In this document: positions 26,652 to 34,983 of the stretch, one piece after another
How the letters are laid out: every line of letters begins with the position of its first letter
How positions within the stretch are numbered: the first letter of the stretch is position 1
Assembly (NCBI RefSeq): GCF_010731615.1
Contig: NZ_AP022618.1
Location: 1,736,001 to 1,800,000, forward strand
DNA from: Mycolicibacterium insubricum
GTDB taxonomy: Bacteria; Actinomycetota; Actinomycetes; Mycobacteriales; Mycobacteriaceae
Reading direction: 5' to 3'
Length of the DNA: 64,000 nt
The notes under the pieces: generated by a model
Database searches by the model: none
What the model saw: the letters and a program-made list of their open reading frames with translations, nothing else
Told to the model about the DNA's origin: nothing
Made by a program: the position numbers and the translations under genes

Positions 26652-27227
26652 ATGACGATCTCACTTCGCGCCGCCGCCTTGGCACTTGGATATGTCGCAC
26701 TTCTGGCAGTGACGTCACCAGTAGTGCACGCGGATCCGGTGGGGGACTCGGGCGCTGGGGACTCATCGCCGAATCCGTTTCCCGACATTCGCTACTACGA
26801 GAAGGCTGACCCTGACCGCTTCGTCCAGCCCGGCGGCGTCTGGTTCGTCGCACCGACCGGACAGGATTGCGGCATTTGGGGATTGGGCAGCTTCGGCTGT
26901 GCCGGAACGATCCCCGGGGCGCCGTCCGGAACCGAGCACATCGGCTGGATCGATGGAGATCGGGCGGTCCACTATGACTGGACGATGGCGGTGCGCTTCC
27001 CCGGGACGCAGGCCCAACTGCCACTGGAACCACGGAGCAAGATCAGCCATCAAGGGACCACCTGCGCAGTAACGCCTGACGGTCGAACGTATTGCGAGCG
27101 TGGCCCGCTGCGGTTCATCATCGAGCCCACCAAGACGTGGTTGTCGGCACCGTGGACGGATTTGAGTTGGGTGGAGCTCGGTCCCGCGTCCTGCAGCCCA
27201 CCAGGGGGAGGCCCCTGCTATAGCTGA
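26652..27227 (+). CDS. Secreted hypothetical protein, Cys-rich
   Basis: 191 residues from ATG 26652 with GGAGG four bases upstream. A signal peptide ends near PVVHADPVGD. The mature part has six or more Cys (QDCGIWGLGSFGCAG, TCAVTPDGRTYCE, SCSPPGGGPCYS), so disulphides are likely. Similar short secreted proteins of unknown role recur in mycobacteria. It follows the MmpS-like gene after 57 bases on the same strand and probably shares the mce transcript. Confidence 0.75.
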   Translation: MTISLRAAALALGYVALLAVTSPVVHADPVGDSGAGDSSPNPFPDIRYYEKADPDRFVQPGGVWFVAPTGQDCGIWGLGSFGCAGTIPGAPSGTEHIGWIDGDRAVHYDWTMAVRFPGTQAQLPLEPRSKISHQGTTCAVTPDGRTYCERGPLRFIIEPTKTWLSAPWTDLSWVELGPASCSPPGGGPCYS

Positions 27228-27296
27228 CCAGGGATCAGGACAATGCTCGCATCACAGACGGCGTACATCGATTACTAGTGGAAGGTAAGCAAGGAG

Positions 27297-27701
27297 ATGA
27301 GCAGTGCTATCGACACGGCCGGCAGATGGCTGGAAGTGCTGGCCACCGGCGCGGTTGCAGAGTGGGACGGACTGGTAGATCCGGACTTCAGTATGCATGT
27401 TCCGTTCATGCCAGGAGAGTCGCCGGAGCCGACCGTGGGACTGGAACCCAATCGTGCACGGGTGGCTGCACTTTGGGCTGCATGGGAGCAGTTCGAGTTC
27501 ACCGATACCGAGATCCATGCCGCCGCCGATGACCCGGAACTGATCTTCGTCACGAGCCGCTCGGTTGCGAAAACCGTGTGGGGCGCACCCTACGAAAACC
27601 GCTACATGATCCGACTCCGGGTACACGATGGGATCGTACGGGAGCACCTCGAGTTCATGAATCCAGCACCAGTGCTTGCGGCCTTCGAGGGCCACCTCTA
27701 A
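27297..27701 (+). CDS. SnoaL-like (NTF2-fold) protein
   Basis: 134 residues of the NTF2/SnoaL cone fold: DTAGRWLEVLATGAVAEW at the start, then HVPFMPGE, WEQFEFTDTEIHAAADDPE and YMIRLRVHDGIVREHLEFMNP. This fold hosts ketosteroid isomerases, polyketide cyclases and dehydratases. The tight match of the ending to SnoaL catabolic proteins suggests isomerisation or cyclisation of a ring substrate. It is followed after 18 bases by an SDR. The ATG directly abuts AAGGAG, so the ribosome site is probably the GGAAGG twelve bases upstream. Confidence 0.85.
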   Translation: MSSAIDTAGRWLEVLATGAVAEWDGLVDPDFSMHVPFMPGESPEPTVGLEPNRARVAALWAAWEQFEFTDTEIHAAADDPELIFVTSRSVAKTVWGAPYENRYMIRLRVHDGIVREHLEFMNPAPVLAAFEGHL

Positions 27702-27719
27702 ACAGACGGGATTTGGACA

Positions 27720-28454
27720 ATGACGCAGAACAATACGGTTGCGCTGGTCACCGGTGGTGCGAGCGGGATCGGGGCGGCGACCGGCCGTCTGTTGGCAGAA
27801 GCAGGCAACACCGTGTACCTGGCCGACCTCAACGAGGCAGGAGCCAAGGCCACCGCCGCCGATATTGGCGCGCAGGTAGAAGGCATCCACCTGGATATCT
27901 CGGATGAGAACTCCTGGGCCGAGGTTGTTGCTCAGGTAACGGCGCAGTCGGGTCCGATTTCGGTCTTGGTGAATAACGCCGGGATCTTCACCCCGGGCGG
28001 CCTGGAATTGATTGAGCGCGAAGCGTTCCAACGCACCTTCGATGTCAATGTGACGGGTGTGTTCCTTGGAATGAAAGCGGTTGTAGCGACGATGAAGTCG
28101 GCCGACGGTGGTTCGATCGTCAACGTTTCGTCATCGGCGGGTCTGGTCGGCGTCAAGGATGCGATTGCCTACTCGGCGTCCAAGTGGGCTGTGCGCGGCT
28201 TGACGCGAGGCGCTGCGCTGGATCTGGCCCCGTATTCGATCCGGGTCAACTCCGTACATCCCGGACTGACCGAGACGCCGATCTTCACCGGATTTCCACG
28301 CGAGGCACTCGATGCGATGACGTCGGCCCTGCCGATGCCGCGGCTGGGCAGGCCGGACGAAGTGGCGGCGGTGATCGCCTTCCTTGCCTCCGATCGGGCA
28401 AGCTTCTGCACGGGGGCGGAGTACACGGTCGACGGAGGCTACGCCTGCCCATAA
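27720..28454 (+). CDS. Short-chain dehydrogenase/reductase (SDR)
   Basis: 244 residues, classical SDR length. It has the NAD(P) motif VTGGASGIGAATG, LADLN (an acidic residue after beta-2, pointing to NAD), NNAG, and catalytic Ser in NVSSSAGLVGV with YSASK. The end is GAEYTVDGGYACP. It fits hydroxysteroid-type or 3-hydroxyacyl dehydrogenases. It is the last gene of the plus-strand run that begins with the P450, closed by a strong hairpin. Confidence 0.93.
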   Translation: MTQNNTVALVTGGASGIGAATGRLLAEAGNTVYLADLNEAGAKATAADIGAQVEGIHLDISDENSWAEVVAQVTAQSGPISVLVNNAGIFTPGGLELIEREAFQRTFDVNVTGVFLGMKAVVATMKSADGGSIVNVSSSAGLVGVKDAIAYSASKWAVRGLTRGAALDLAPYSIRVNSVHPGLTETPIFTGFPREALDAMTSALPMPRLGRPDEVAAVIAFLASDRASFCTGAEYTVDGGYACP

Positions 28455-28463
28455 GGCGGGTAT

Positions 28464-28498
28464 GGGCGGGGTCCGGCGCTTTCCGCCGGGTCCCGCCC
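28464..28498 (+). terminator. GC-rich terminator hairpin after the SDR
   Basis: A 15-base stem (GGGCGGGGTCCGGCG pairing with CGCCGGGTCCCGCCC, two G-U pairs) has a 5-base loop and lies ten bases after the SDR stop. No T-tract follows, as is usual in mycobacteria. The E2 gene ends on the opposite strand at 28618, so it may serve both directions. Confidence 0.65.
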
Positions 28499-28617
28499 AA
28501 TCAACTTCCGTCAGGGGTGGTGAGCTATCCACCCGTTGGTGCCCACTCCGGCGGGCGTTCAAGCAAATCGGTCAAGGTCTGGGCCGTGCGCGCGGCCGGG
28601 GCTGGACGTACCGGGGA

Positions 28618-29760
28618 TCAGCCGATCAGATCTGCGGCCGAGTAGCCCGATTCGAGGCGCTGCTTCATGGCGGTCAGGAACTTGGCAGCGTCAGCCCCGT
28701 CGACGATCCGGTGATCGTAGGACACGGACAGGTAGGCCATCGGACGAACTTCGATCCGAAGTGGGCTTTCGGGGGCGCGGACGGGAACGACTCGCTCGAC
28801 CACCGCTCCGGTCCCCAGGATGGCGGTCTGCGGCTGGTTGATGATCGGTGTGTCGAACAGTGCGCCACGACTGCCGGTGTTGGTGATCGTGAAGGTGCCA
28901 CCGTTGAGTTCCTCTACGGTGATGGCCGCGTTGCGCACCCGGGCCGCAGCGGCTGCGATTGATTGAGCCAATTGCGCGATGCCGAGATTGCCGGCGTTGC
29001 GGATGACGGGAACCATCAACCCCTTGGGTCCTTCGACCGCGATCCCCAGGTGGCAATTGCCGTGGTAGATCACCTCGGTGACGTCTTCGTTCAGCGACGC
29101 GTTGAGCATGCGGTGTTCTGGAAGCACGTCCAGAGCGGCCCTCGCGAAAAACGGCAGGAACGACAGCTTGACGCCGGTGTGCGCAAGGAAGTCGTCTTTG
29201 TGCTCGCTGCGCAAGCGGGCGATCGCGGACAGATCGACCTCGAGGACGGTCGTCAACTGCGCCGAAATCTGTAGGGACTCCATCATCCGGCGGGCGATCG
29301 TTCGCCGGACGGGGGAAAGTTTCTCCGTGCTGTCGGCCTTCGGTGTTGCTGCGGGGGAGGGGGTGGGCTCAATAGTGGTCTCGGATGCCGCCGACAAGTG
29401 CGGGGCGTCTTGTCGTGGCGGGAGTACCGCGGCCGGTACCGGTTGCGGCGCCGGAACCTGGGGCTTCGGTGTGGCAACAACAGTATCCGGAGCTGCGCCC
29501 TCGCTGCTGGCGACCACTGCCAGCGCGGCGCCGATCTCGACCGTCTCCTCCTCCTGGACGAGAATCTCCGCAAGGACCCCGGCGTGCGTCGACGCGATCT
29601 CCGTGTCGACCTTGTCAGTGGCAACTTCGAGTAGCGGCTCATCTACTTCGATGGCGTCGCCGGGGGCCTTGAGCCACCGGGTAACCGTGACCTGATCAAC
29701 TCCTTCGCCCAGTTGGGGGAGGTAAACCGTTGACTCGGGGGGCAAGACGGAGGTATCCAT
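28618..29760 (-). CDS. 2-oxoacid dehydrogenase E2 (dihydrolipoyl acyltransferase), no evident PSBD
   Basis: 380 residues. A lipoyl domain carries the lipoate Lys in LEVATDKVDTEI (K50). A Pro/Ala/Thr-rich linker of about 65 residues follows. The catalytic chloramphenicol-acetyltransferase-like domain begins LSPVRRTIARRMMESLQ and has the active-site YDHRIVDGADAAKF near 348. The peripheral subunit-binding domain that normally docks E1/E3 is not visible between linker and catalytic domain. It lies 34 bases downstream of the E1 gene, so they form one operon. Substrate is unknown; the Lrp/AsnC regulator suggests an amino-acid-derived 2-oxoacid. Confidence 0.9.
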   Translation of the reverse strand: MDTSVLPPESTVYLPQLGEGVDQVTVTRWLKAPGDAIEVDEPLLEVATDKVDTEIASTHAGVLAEILVQEEETVEIGAALAVVASSEGAAPDTVVATPKPQVPAPQPVPAAVLPPRQDAPHLSAASETTIEPTPSPAATPKADSTEKLSPVRRTIARRMMESLQISAQLTTVLEVDLSAIARLRSEHKDDFLAHTGVKLSFLPFFARAALDVLPEHRMLNASLNEDVTEVIYHGNCHLGIAVEGPKGLMVPVIRNAGNLGIAQLAQSIAAAAARVRNAAITVEELNGGTFTITNTGSRGALFDTPIINQPQTAILGTGAVVERVVPVRAPESPLRIEVRPMAYLSVSYDHRIVDGADAAKFLTAMKQRLESGYSAADLIG

Positions 29761-29794
29761 CGGTGTGTATGTCCGTTCGGTTGCGGTGCTGAAG

Positions 29795-32122
29795 CTAATC
29801 GGTGATGTCGAGGGCAGCTCGTAGGATGCTGTCGGTATCGATGCAGTGGTAGCGGTAGACGTCCTCGATTGCGCCCGCCTGACCGAAACCGGATACCCCC
29901 AAGGCGGTCAACCGGACCTGCTGGATGTTGGCCAGGAATGCCAACGTGTGTGGGTGGCCATCCAGGACGGTGACCATGGGGTGCGCGCGGTCGGCCGGGA
30001 AGAGTTGATCGAGGATCCAAGTGTCGGCAGACCGTCGGCCTTGACGGGCCTGCCAGGCCTGGAACAGCAACCCGGGACTGGTGATGCAGATGACGTCGCT
30101 GGGGATTCCGGATTGTTCGAGCCGTTCGGCGGCGTCCAGCGCCTCGGGAATCAGTGCGCCCATGGCAGCGATGGTGACTTTCGCTCCCTCAGCGCGGCGT
30201 AGCGGGTATCCGCCCGCGACGACCTGACGACGACGACGTTCCCGGGCAGCGGGGTCCTCGGGTACCCGCGCCAGCGCCTGGTCGACGGGACGAGTGGACA
30301 GTCGGAAGTAGGCGGACGATCCGTCGGGCCGGCCGAGTCGGGCGATGCTTGCCAGCATGGCCCATTCGACGTCGAGCGCGAAAGCCGGTTCGTAGCTGAT
30401 GCAACCAGGTTGTTCCAGCCCGATCGACGGCGTCTTGATGGACTGATGCGCACCGCCCTCCGCCGCAAGGCTCACCCCCGACGGGGTGCCGATGAGGATG
30501 GACTGACCGCCGGCATAGATCCCGAAGGACCATGGCTCCAGGGCGCGTTCGACAAACGGGTCGTAGAGCACCCCGATCGGGAACAGTGGTTCCCCCCAAC
30601 GGCTCCAGGTTGCGCCCAGCTCTCCGATGAGTCCCACCAGATTGGTCTCGGCGATGCCGAGTTCCATGTGCTGGCCGGTGGGCCGCTCGTTCCAGTGCAT
30701 GAGGGTCTGGGCGTCGTCGGCGAACCAGTTGCGACGCTCGCTTGCCGACCATACGCCCACCTTGTTCACCCATCCGGCCAGGTTGGTGGTCGAACTGACA
30801 TCGGGGCTGACCGTGACGATGCGTTTGGCGGCGTCAGGGGCTTCCCGGGTGAGATCCAACAGCAGGCGTCCAAGGGCCGCTTGGGTGGTCGACGTCCCTT
30901 TCGGTGTGCGTCCGATATCGGTGGGAACGGTCGGAACGGCTGCGGGGGGTGCCGGTGTCCGGTTCAGCTTCACGGCGGTCTCCGCGCACAGCCGGCCCGG
31001 CAGGCTGTCCGTGCTGAAACGGGCCCAAGGGTCGTCGACGTCCATACCCAAACGGGAGGCCAAGGTCGCGTACTCCTCATGGCTGAGCAGCGCTGAATGG
31101 TTCTGCGGATGCCCCTCGGTGGGAAGGCCGTAGCCCTTGATGGTGTAGGCCAGGATCACCGTGGGCCGGGTGTCGTCAATTCGGCGGTACGCCTCTGTGA
31201 GTGCGGCGAGATCGTGACCGCCGAGGTTGCGTATCGCGGAGGTCAGGGTGAGGTCGTCGAGTGTCGCCACCAACCTCGTAATCTCGGCGCCTCGTGGTCC
31301 CTCGCCCGGGAGGCGGCGCCGCAGCTCGTCGGCATCGCATCGCAGCAGCCGCTGATATTCGGCGTTCTCCATCTCGATGATGCGGTTTCGCAACGCATCT
31401 CCGCCCTCAAGGACGAACAGAGACTCTAGGAGCCGGCCGAAGCTCACCGTGATCACCTGCCAGCCGGCGGCTTCGAACATCGCCTCCAGCCGGCGGGCCG
31501 CGATGTTGGGCACCACGCGGTCGAGTGACTGCCGGTTGAGATCGACGATCCAGACCACTTCACCGAGTTCGGTGATACCGGGGTCGAGGATCGCCTCCCA
31601 CACTGCGCCTTCGTCGAGCTCGGCGTCACCGACTAGCGAGTACTGTCGACCGCGTCCACCCGACCCAAGTTGAGTGTTGACGTAGCGGCGGGCCATCGCA
31701 CCCCAGATCGGTGCGGTGGCACCGATACCGACCGATCCCGTCGAGTAGTCCGCCGGGTCGGGATCCTTTGTTCTGCTGGGGTAGGACTGGAGACCGCCGA
31801 ACTCGCGCAGCGTGGTCATGTACTGCTGGTCCAGTTGGCCGAGCAAGTAGTTGATGCTGTGCAGTACCGGAGAGGCGTGGGGCTTCACCGATACCCGGTC
31901 GCCGGATTGCAACTGCTGAAACCACAGCGAGGTCATGATCGCGACCATCGAGGCGCTGGAGGCTTGATGACCACCCACCTTCAGACCCGAGGGGTTCGGT
32001 CGTACCCGGTTTGCGTGATGGACCATCGAGGTGGACAGCCAGAGCACGCGTTCGGCGATCCGGTCGAGCGTATCGATATCGCCAGTCGCCGGTTGGACGT
32101 CGACGGAAGCGGGGGAGTTCAT
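29795..32122 (-). CDS. AceE-like 2-oxoacid dehydrogenase E1 (single chain, ThDP-dependent)
   Basis: 775 residues, about 110-120 shorter than mycobacterial AceE. It has the fused alpha/beta architecture of homodimeric E1 and transketolase relatives: HHANRVRPNPSGLKVGGHQAS, KPHASPVLHS, the ThDP motif GDAELDEGAVWEA, IVDLNRQSLDRVVP, then a transketolase pyrimidine-binding domain (HMELGIAETNLVGLIGELG) and a C-terminal domain. It shares an operon with a lipoyl E2 and is divergent from an Lrp/AsnC gene. The chromosomal housekeeping PDH is probably elsewhere, so this is a specialised 2-oxoacid dehydrogenase. E3 is not encoded here. Confidence 0.88.
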   Translation of the reverse strand: MNSPASVDVQPATGDIDTLDRIAERVLWLSTSMVHHANRVRPNPSGLKVGGHQASSASMVAIMTSLWFQQLQSGDRVSVKPHASPVLHSINYLLGQLDQQYMTTLREFGGLQSYPSRTKDPDPADYSTGSVGIGATAPIWGAMARRYVNTQLGSGGRGRQYSLVGDAELDEGAVWEAILDPGITELGEVVWIVDLNRQSLDRVVPNIAARRLEAMFEAAGWQVITVSFGRLLESLFVLEGGDALRNRIIEMENAEYQRLLRCDADELRRRLPGEGPRGAEITRLVATLDDLTLTSAIRNLGGHDLAALTEAYRRIDDTRPTVILAYTIKGYGLPTEGHPQNHSALLSHEEYATLASRLGMDVDDPWARFSTDSLPGRLCAETAVKLNRTPAPPAAVPTVPTDIGRTPKGTSTTQAALGRLLLDLTREAPDAAKRIVTVSPDVSSTTNLAGWVNKVGVWSASERRNWFADDAQTLMHWNERPTGQHMELGIAETNLVGLIGELGATWSRWGEPLFPIGVLYDPFVERALEPWSFGIYAGGQSILIGTPSGVSLAAEGGAHQSIKTPSIGLEQPGCISYEPAFALDVEWAMLASIARLGRPDGSSAYFRLSTRPVDQALARVPEDPAARERRRRQVVAGGYPLRRAEGAKVTIAAMGALIPEALDAAERLEQSGIPSDVICITSPGLLFQAWQARQGRRSADTWILDQLFPADRAHPMVTVLDGHPHTLAFLANIQQVRLTALGVSGFGQAGAIEDVYRYHCIDTDSILRAALDITD

Positions 32123-32143
32123 GGTGGCCTACTCGGGGTTGAA

Positions 32144-32230
32144 TGCGCAGATAGATCACCGAGTCCATCAACAATTGAGTAAACGTGCAATAAGCGAGGT
32201 AAAGTCTGCGCAGATTGCGCAAATATTGCG
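32144..32230. promoter_or_regulatory. Repeated TGCGCA boxes between the E1 and Lrp/AsnC genes
   Basis: TGCGCA occurs at 32144, 32207 and 32216. The last two form TGCGCAGATTGCGCA, and an ATTGCG follows at 32225. These palindromic repeats in the divergent promoter are the expected binding site of the adjacent AsnC-type regulator. Confidence 0.55.
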
Positions 32231-32257
32231 TGTTGGTGAGGATGGGAGGTGGGCATA

Positions 32258-32734
32258 ATGCCCAGCCCGGATCGGCTCGTCGATGACGTCGATGCACGTA
32301 TCCTAGACGCACTCGTCAAGAATCCCCGGGCGACCGTGGTGGCCTTGGCGGAAGCTACAGGATTGGCCCGCAACACGATTCATGCTCGGCTGGCAAGGCT
32401 GGAATCAGCCGGCGCGCTCCGGTCGATGGAGCGGCGTATTGACCCGGCTGCGCTCGGATATCCGTTGACGGCCTTCATCATGGTGACCGTCATGCAACGC
32501 AAGCTGGACGCCATCGGCGTTGCGCTCGGGGATATCCCCGAGGTCCTGGAGGTCCACGGACTCAGTGGCGTCACCGATCTGATGGTGCATATCGCGGCCC
32601 GCGACGCCGGTGACCTGTACCGAGTCGCCGGTCAGATCCTGGATATCGACGGGGTCGAGAAAACGACGACGGGCTTGGTCATGCGGCGTCTGGTCGACTA
32701 CCGCGTCGCTCCATTGTTGACAGCGTGCAAGTAG
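32258..32734 (+). CDS. Lrp/AsnC-family transcription regulator
   Basis: 158 residues from ATG 32258 with GGGAGG 8 bases upstream. An N-terminal helix-turn-helix (LAEATGLARNTIHARLARLE) precedes a RAM ligand-binding domain (FIMVTVMQRK, VHGLSGVTDLMVHIAARDA). It is divergent from the E1-E2 operon over a set of TGCGCA boxes. It is the likely amino-acid- or oxoacid-responsive regulator of that operon and of itself. Confidence 0.92.
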   Translation: MPSPDRLVDDVDARILDALVKNPRATVVALAEATGLARNTIHARLARLESAGALRSMERRIDPAALGYPLTAFIMVTVMQRKLDAIGVALGDIPEVLEVHGLSGVTDLMVHIAARDAGDLYRVAGQILDIDGVEKTTTGLVMRRLVDYRVAPLLTACK

Positions 32735-32762
32735 ATCCCGCTGTGGGGCAGCGCCGCTGCGT

Positions 32763-33353
32763 TCACGCGCCGGCGTCGCCCGTGGCCATCTTCAGTGACG
32801 TCAGCACGAACCTCGATATCATGGTGCGTTCGTCATCTGCGGGAATGTTGCGACGCAATATTATTGACGCATAGACCGTATGGAGCCAGTCGGCGAGTTC
32901 GCGGTTGGACAGGTCGGTGCGCCACACTTGGTGTTTCCGGCCGGCGTCCAGCCATGGCTGCCAGAAACGGATGGCTCGATCGACCAACTCTGGTTCCCAG
33001 AGTGCCTCGTGCAGGGTGACGGGGCTCCCGTCCCCCAATAGCGCGCTGAGCTCGGCGTCGTTACGGAGCGTTTCGATGATCTGTACCGACAGGTCCACGA
33101 ATGAGTCGTTGAAGGATGTTGACGGTGCGTCGGTGGCGGCCGCATCGGCGATTTCGCCGATCCGCTCGATCGCTGCCGCGAGGACCAGTTCACGGCGATC
33201 GAAAAAGACCTTGTAGACCAGTTGGCGCGAACAGTCGGCACTTTCGGCGACGTCACTCATGGTGACACCACGAACGCCGCGCGCACGAAACAGCTCTCGT
33301 GCGCCGGACAGGATCTGCTGGCGAACCGCGGCGCGTGGATGTTGTTTCACCAC
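32763..33353 (-). CDS. TetR-family repressor
   Basis: 196 residues. The TetR N-terminal HTH is complete: ILSGARELFRARGVRGVTMS, then DVAESADCSRQLVYKVFFDR. The C-terminal ligand domain is Trp-containing (RFWQPWLDAGRKHQVW). It is divergent from the AveC-like membrane protein gene with 111 bases between, which holds a promoter overlapped by a TTGA-N7-TCAA palindrome. It likely represses the AveC-like gene and itself. Confidence 0.9.
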   Translation of the reverse strand: MVKQHPRAAVRQQILSGARELFRARGVRGVTMSDVAESADCSRQLVYKVFFDRRELVLAAAIERIGEIADAAATDAPSTSFNDSFVDLSVQIIETLRNDAELSALLGDGSPVTLHEALWEPELVDRAIRFWQPWLDAGRKHQVWRTDLSNRELADWLHTVYASIILRRNIPADDERTMISRFVLTSLKMATGDAGA

Positions 33354-33386
33354 GGTCGCAGCCTATCGCGAGGCGCGCAGATCCCC

Positions 33387-33417
33387 GTTGACATTCGGTC
33401 AATCATAGGACCAGAAT
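33387..33417 (+). promoter_or_regulatory. Promoter with TTGA-N7-TCAA palindrome before the AveC-like gene
   Basis: -35 TTGACA (33388-33393) and CAGAAT (33412-33417) are separated by 18 bases. The -35 lies within GTTGA-CATTCGG-TCAAT, whose minus strand reads ATTGA-N7-TCAAC like operator 4. It lacks the flanking AGTC of the other four sites, so it may belong to the neighbouring TetR instead. Confidence 0.4.
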
Positions 33418-33464
33418 GGCTTATCTGAATACAAATCGACCAGTTTGTCACCTGAGGAGGTGTC

Positions 33465-34469
33465 GTGACGACGGCTCGTATGCCCAAATCGTCGCCCGCA
33501 GCAGAGCGCGACCCGGCGGAACTTCCACCCTTGGGGCGTCAGGGGCCGGCGACCTTCCTGGCGCTGGTGGGAATCTGTTGGACTGTCTTCGCCGCTATCG
33601 TCCTCGTTCGATGGGTCACCTCGGGTGAGGACTTCACGCCGGTTCCACGGCTCGGACCCGATGTCATGCCGGACTGGCGCCTGATTGCGTTGCGGATATT
33701 CGAGGCGATCAGCCTTGCCGTGCTTGCAGCCTTCGTGTGGTACTGCGTGGTGAGACCGCTGCGGACCACTGGAAAGATCGGTCTCGACGGCAAATTCGTG
33801 ATCGGTGGCCTGGTGTGCTTCGTCGTTGACGGATTTCTCAACGTGCAGGAGTATCTGTTCGCCTGGAACAGCGCGAATGTCAATCGAGGGGTCTGGGTGC
33901 GGTTCCTTCCGTTCCACAACCCGGACGCGCCGACGCGCTACGCGGAGTCGCTGATCTGGGGGCCACCGATGTATGTCTACTTTGCCGCCGGTGTCGCCAT
34001 CGTGGCGTGCCACGAAGCGAATCGGGTTCGGCGGAGGTGGCCCGACATCAGCAAGTTTCAGCTGCTAGTGGCGATCTTTGTCTTCGAGTTCCTGTTCGAC
34101 TTTGTGGTGGAAAACATCGCCATTAGAACGACGCATGCCTACGCATACGCGAAAACCTATGAACCGCTGACGTTGTGGGCCGGCGAAGTCCACCAGTTCC
34201 CCCTGTATGAATCGTTCCTCGTCGCCTGCGTCGGTTGCATGTTCACCTGGGCTCGAATGGAAGCGCAGGAACGTCCGCTCGGACAGTCGCCCATCGAGGT
34301 TGGCGCGGAGCGCTGGCGGTCGTCGTTGGCCCCGCACGTCCGCAATTTTGCAGTGATCGGCTTCTGCATCCTGACACTGGCGTTGCTCTACCACTTGCCA
34401 TTCAACTGGTTGGGCGTCATAGGGACTTCCTATGCCGATCTGCCCAGCTACCTGATGCCCAGCCCCTGA
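33465..34469 (+). CDS. AveC-like (spirocyclase AveC family) membrane protein
   Basis: 334 residues from GTG 33465 with GAGGAGG six bases upstream. It has six to seven membrane segments (FLALVGICWTVFAAIVLV, ISLAVLAAFVWYCVV, FVIGGLVCFVVDGFLNVQ and others). Conserved polar motifs within the membrane region are CFVVDGFLNVQEYLFAWN, IWGPPMYVYFAAG and FLFDFVVENIAIR. This matches the AveC-like family, named for the avermectin spiroketal cyclase; most mycobacterial members have no assigned function. The divergent TetR probably regulates it. Confidence 0.72.
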   Translation: MTTARMPKSSPAAERDPAELPPLGRQGPATFLALVGICWTVFAAIVLVRWVTSGEDFTPVPRLGPDVMPDWRLIALRIFEAISLAVLAAFVWYCVVRPLRTTGKIGLDGKFVIGGLVCFVVDGFLNVQEYLFAWNSANVNRGVWVRFLPFHNPDAPTRYAESLIWGPPMYVYFAAGVAIVACHEANRVRRRWPDISKFQLLVAIFVFEFLFDFVVENIAIRTTHAYAYAKTYEPLTLWAGEVHQFPLYESFLVACVGCMFTWARMEAQERPLGQSPIEVGAERWRSSLAPHVRNFAVIGFCILTLALLYHLPFNWLGVIGTSYADLPSYLMPSP

Positions 34470-34521
34470 CCAGGGTGCTGTGCGAGCGAACTTTGTCGGA
34501 ACGAACAGAAGGCGTGGCTCC

Positions 34522-34893
34522 ATGGGTTCTTCCGATCCGAAGGTGGTGCTGGCGGTGTTGCGCTCGTCGATCGGTGTCGGTGGCTGGCTAGCTCCGATCA
34601 AGGCGGGTAGGGCATTCGGGATCGATGCGTCCCGGGACGTCGGGGCAGTGCTGTATCTGCGGATGGGTGCATCACGTGATTTCGCGCTTGCGGCCGCGCC
34701 ATTCCTGGCGAACGAGCGCCTGCGCCGGAGGGCTCTGGAGATCGTTGCCGCCTGCGACGTGGGCGACATCATCGCCGCCGCCATTGCCTACCGCCGAGGA
34801 AAGATTCCCGGTTGGGGCGGTGGGGCTTCTATCGTCGCGTCGTTGAGTTGTCTGGCATTGAGTCTCCAGGCCCGCACGGAGGTTGACGGGTAG
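34522..34893 (+). CDS. Small hydrophobic hypothetical protein
   Basis: 123 residues from ATG 34522; an AGAAGG lies about 10 bases upstream. Hydrophobic stretches (AVLRSSIGVGGWLAPI, CDVGDIIAAAIAYRR, ASIVASLSCLALSL) suggest two to four short membrane helices. It resembles the DUF4267-type small membrane proteins in pattern, but I do not assign it firmly. It lies 52 bases after the AveC-like gene on the same strand and is probably cotranscribed. The remaining 90 bases to the FMN reductase contain no gene. Confidence 0.6.
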   Translation: MGSSDPKVVLAVLRSSIGVGGWLAPIKAGRAFGIDASRDVGAVLYLRMGASRDFALAAAPFLANERLRRRALEIVAACDVGDIIAAAIAYRRGKIPGWGGGASIVASLSCLALSLQARTEVDG

Positions 34894-34983
34894 CGCCAGC
34901 GTCATTCAGCCCGGCAGCCACTTGGAAGTGGGCGACGAGTTCGTCTGGCCGAACAAGTTCCTCGCCGCCAATGAACCGGTTGG

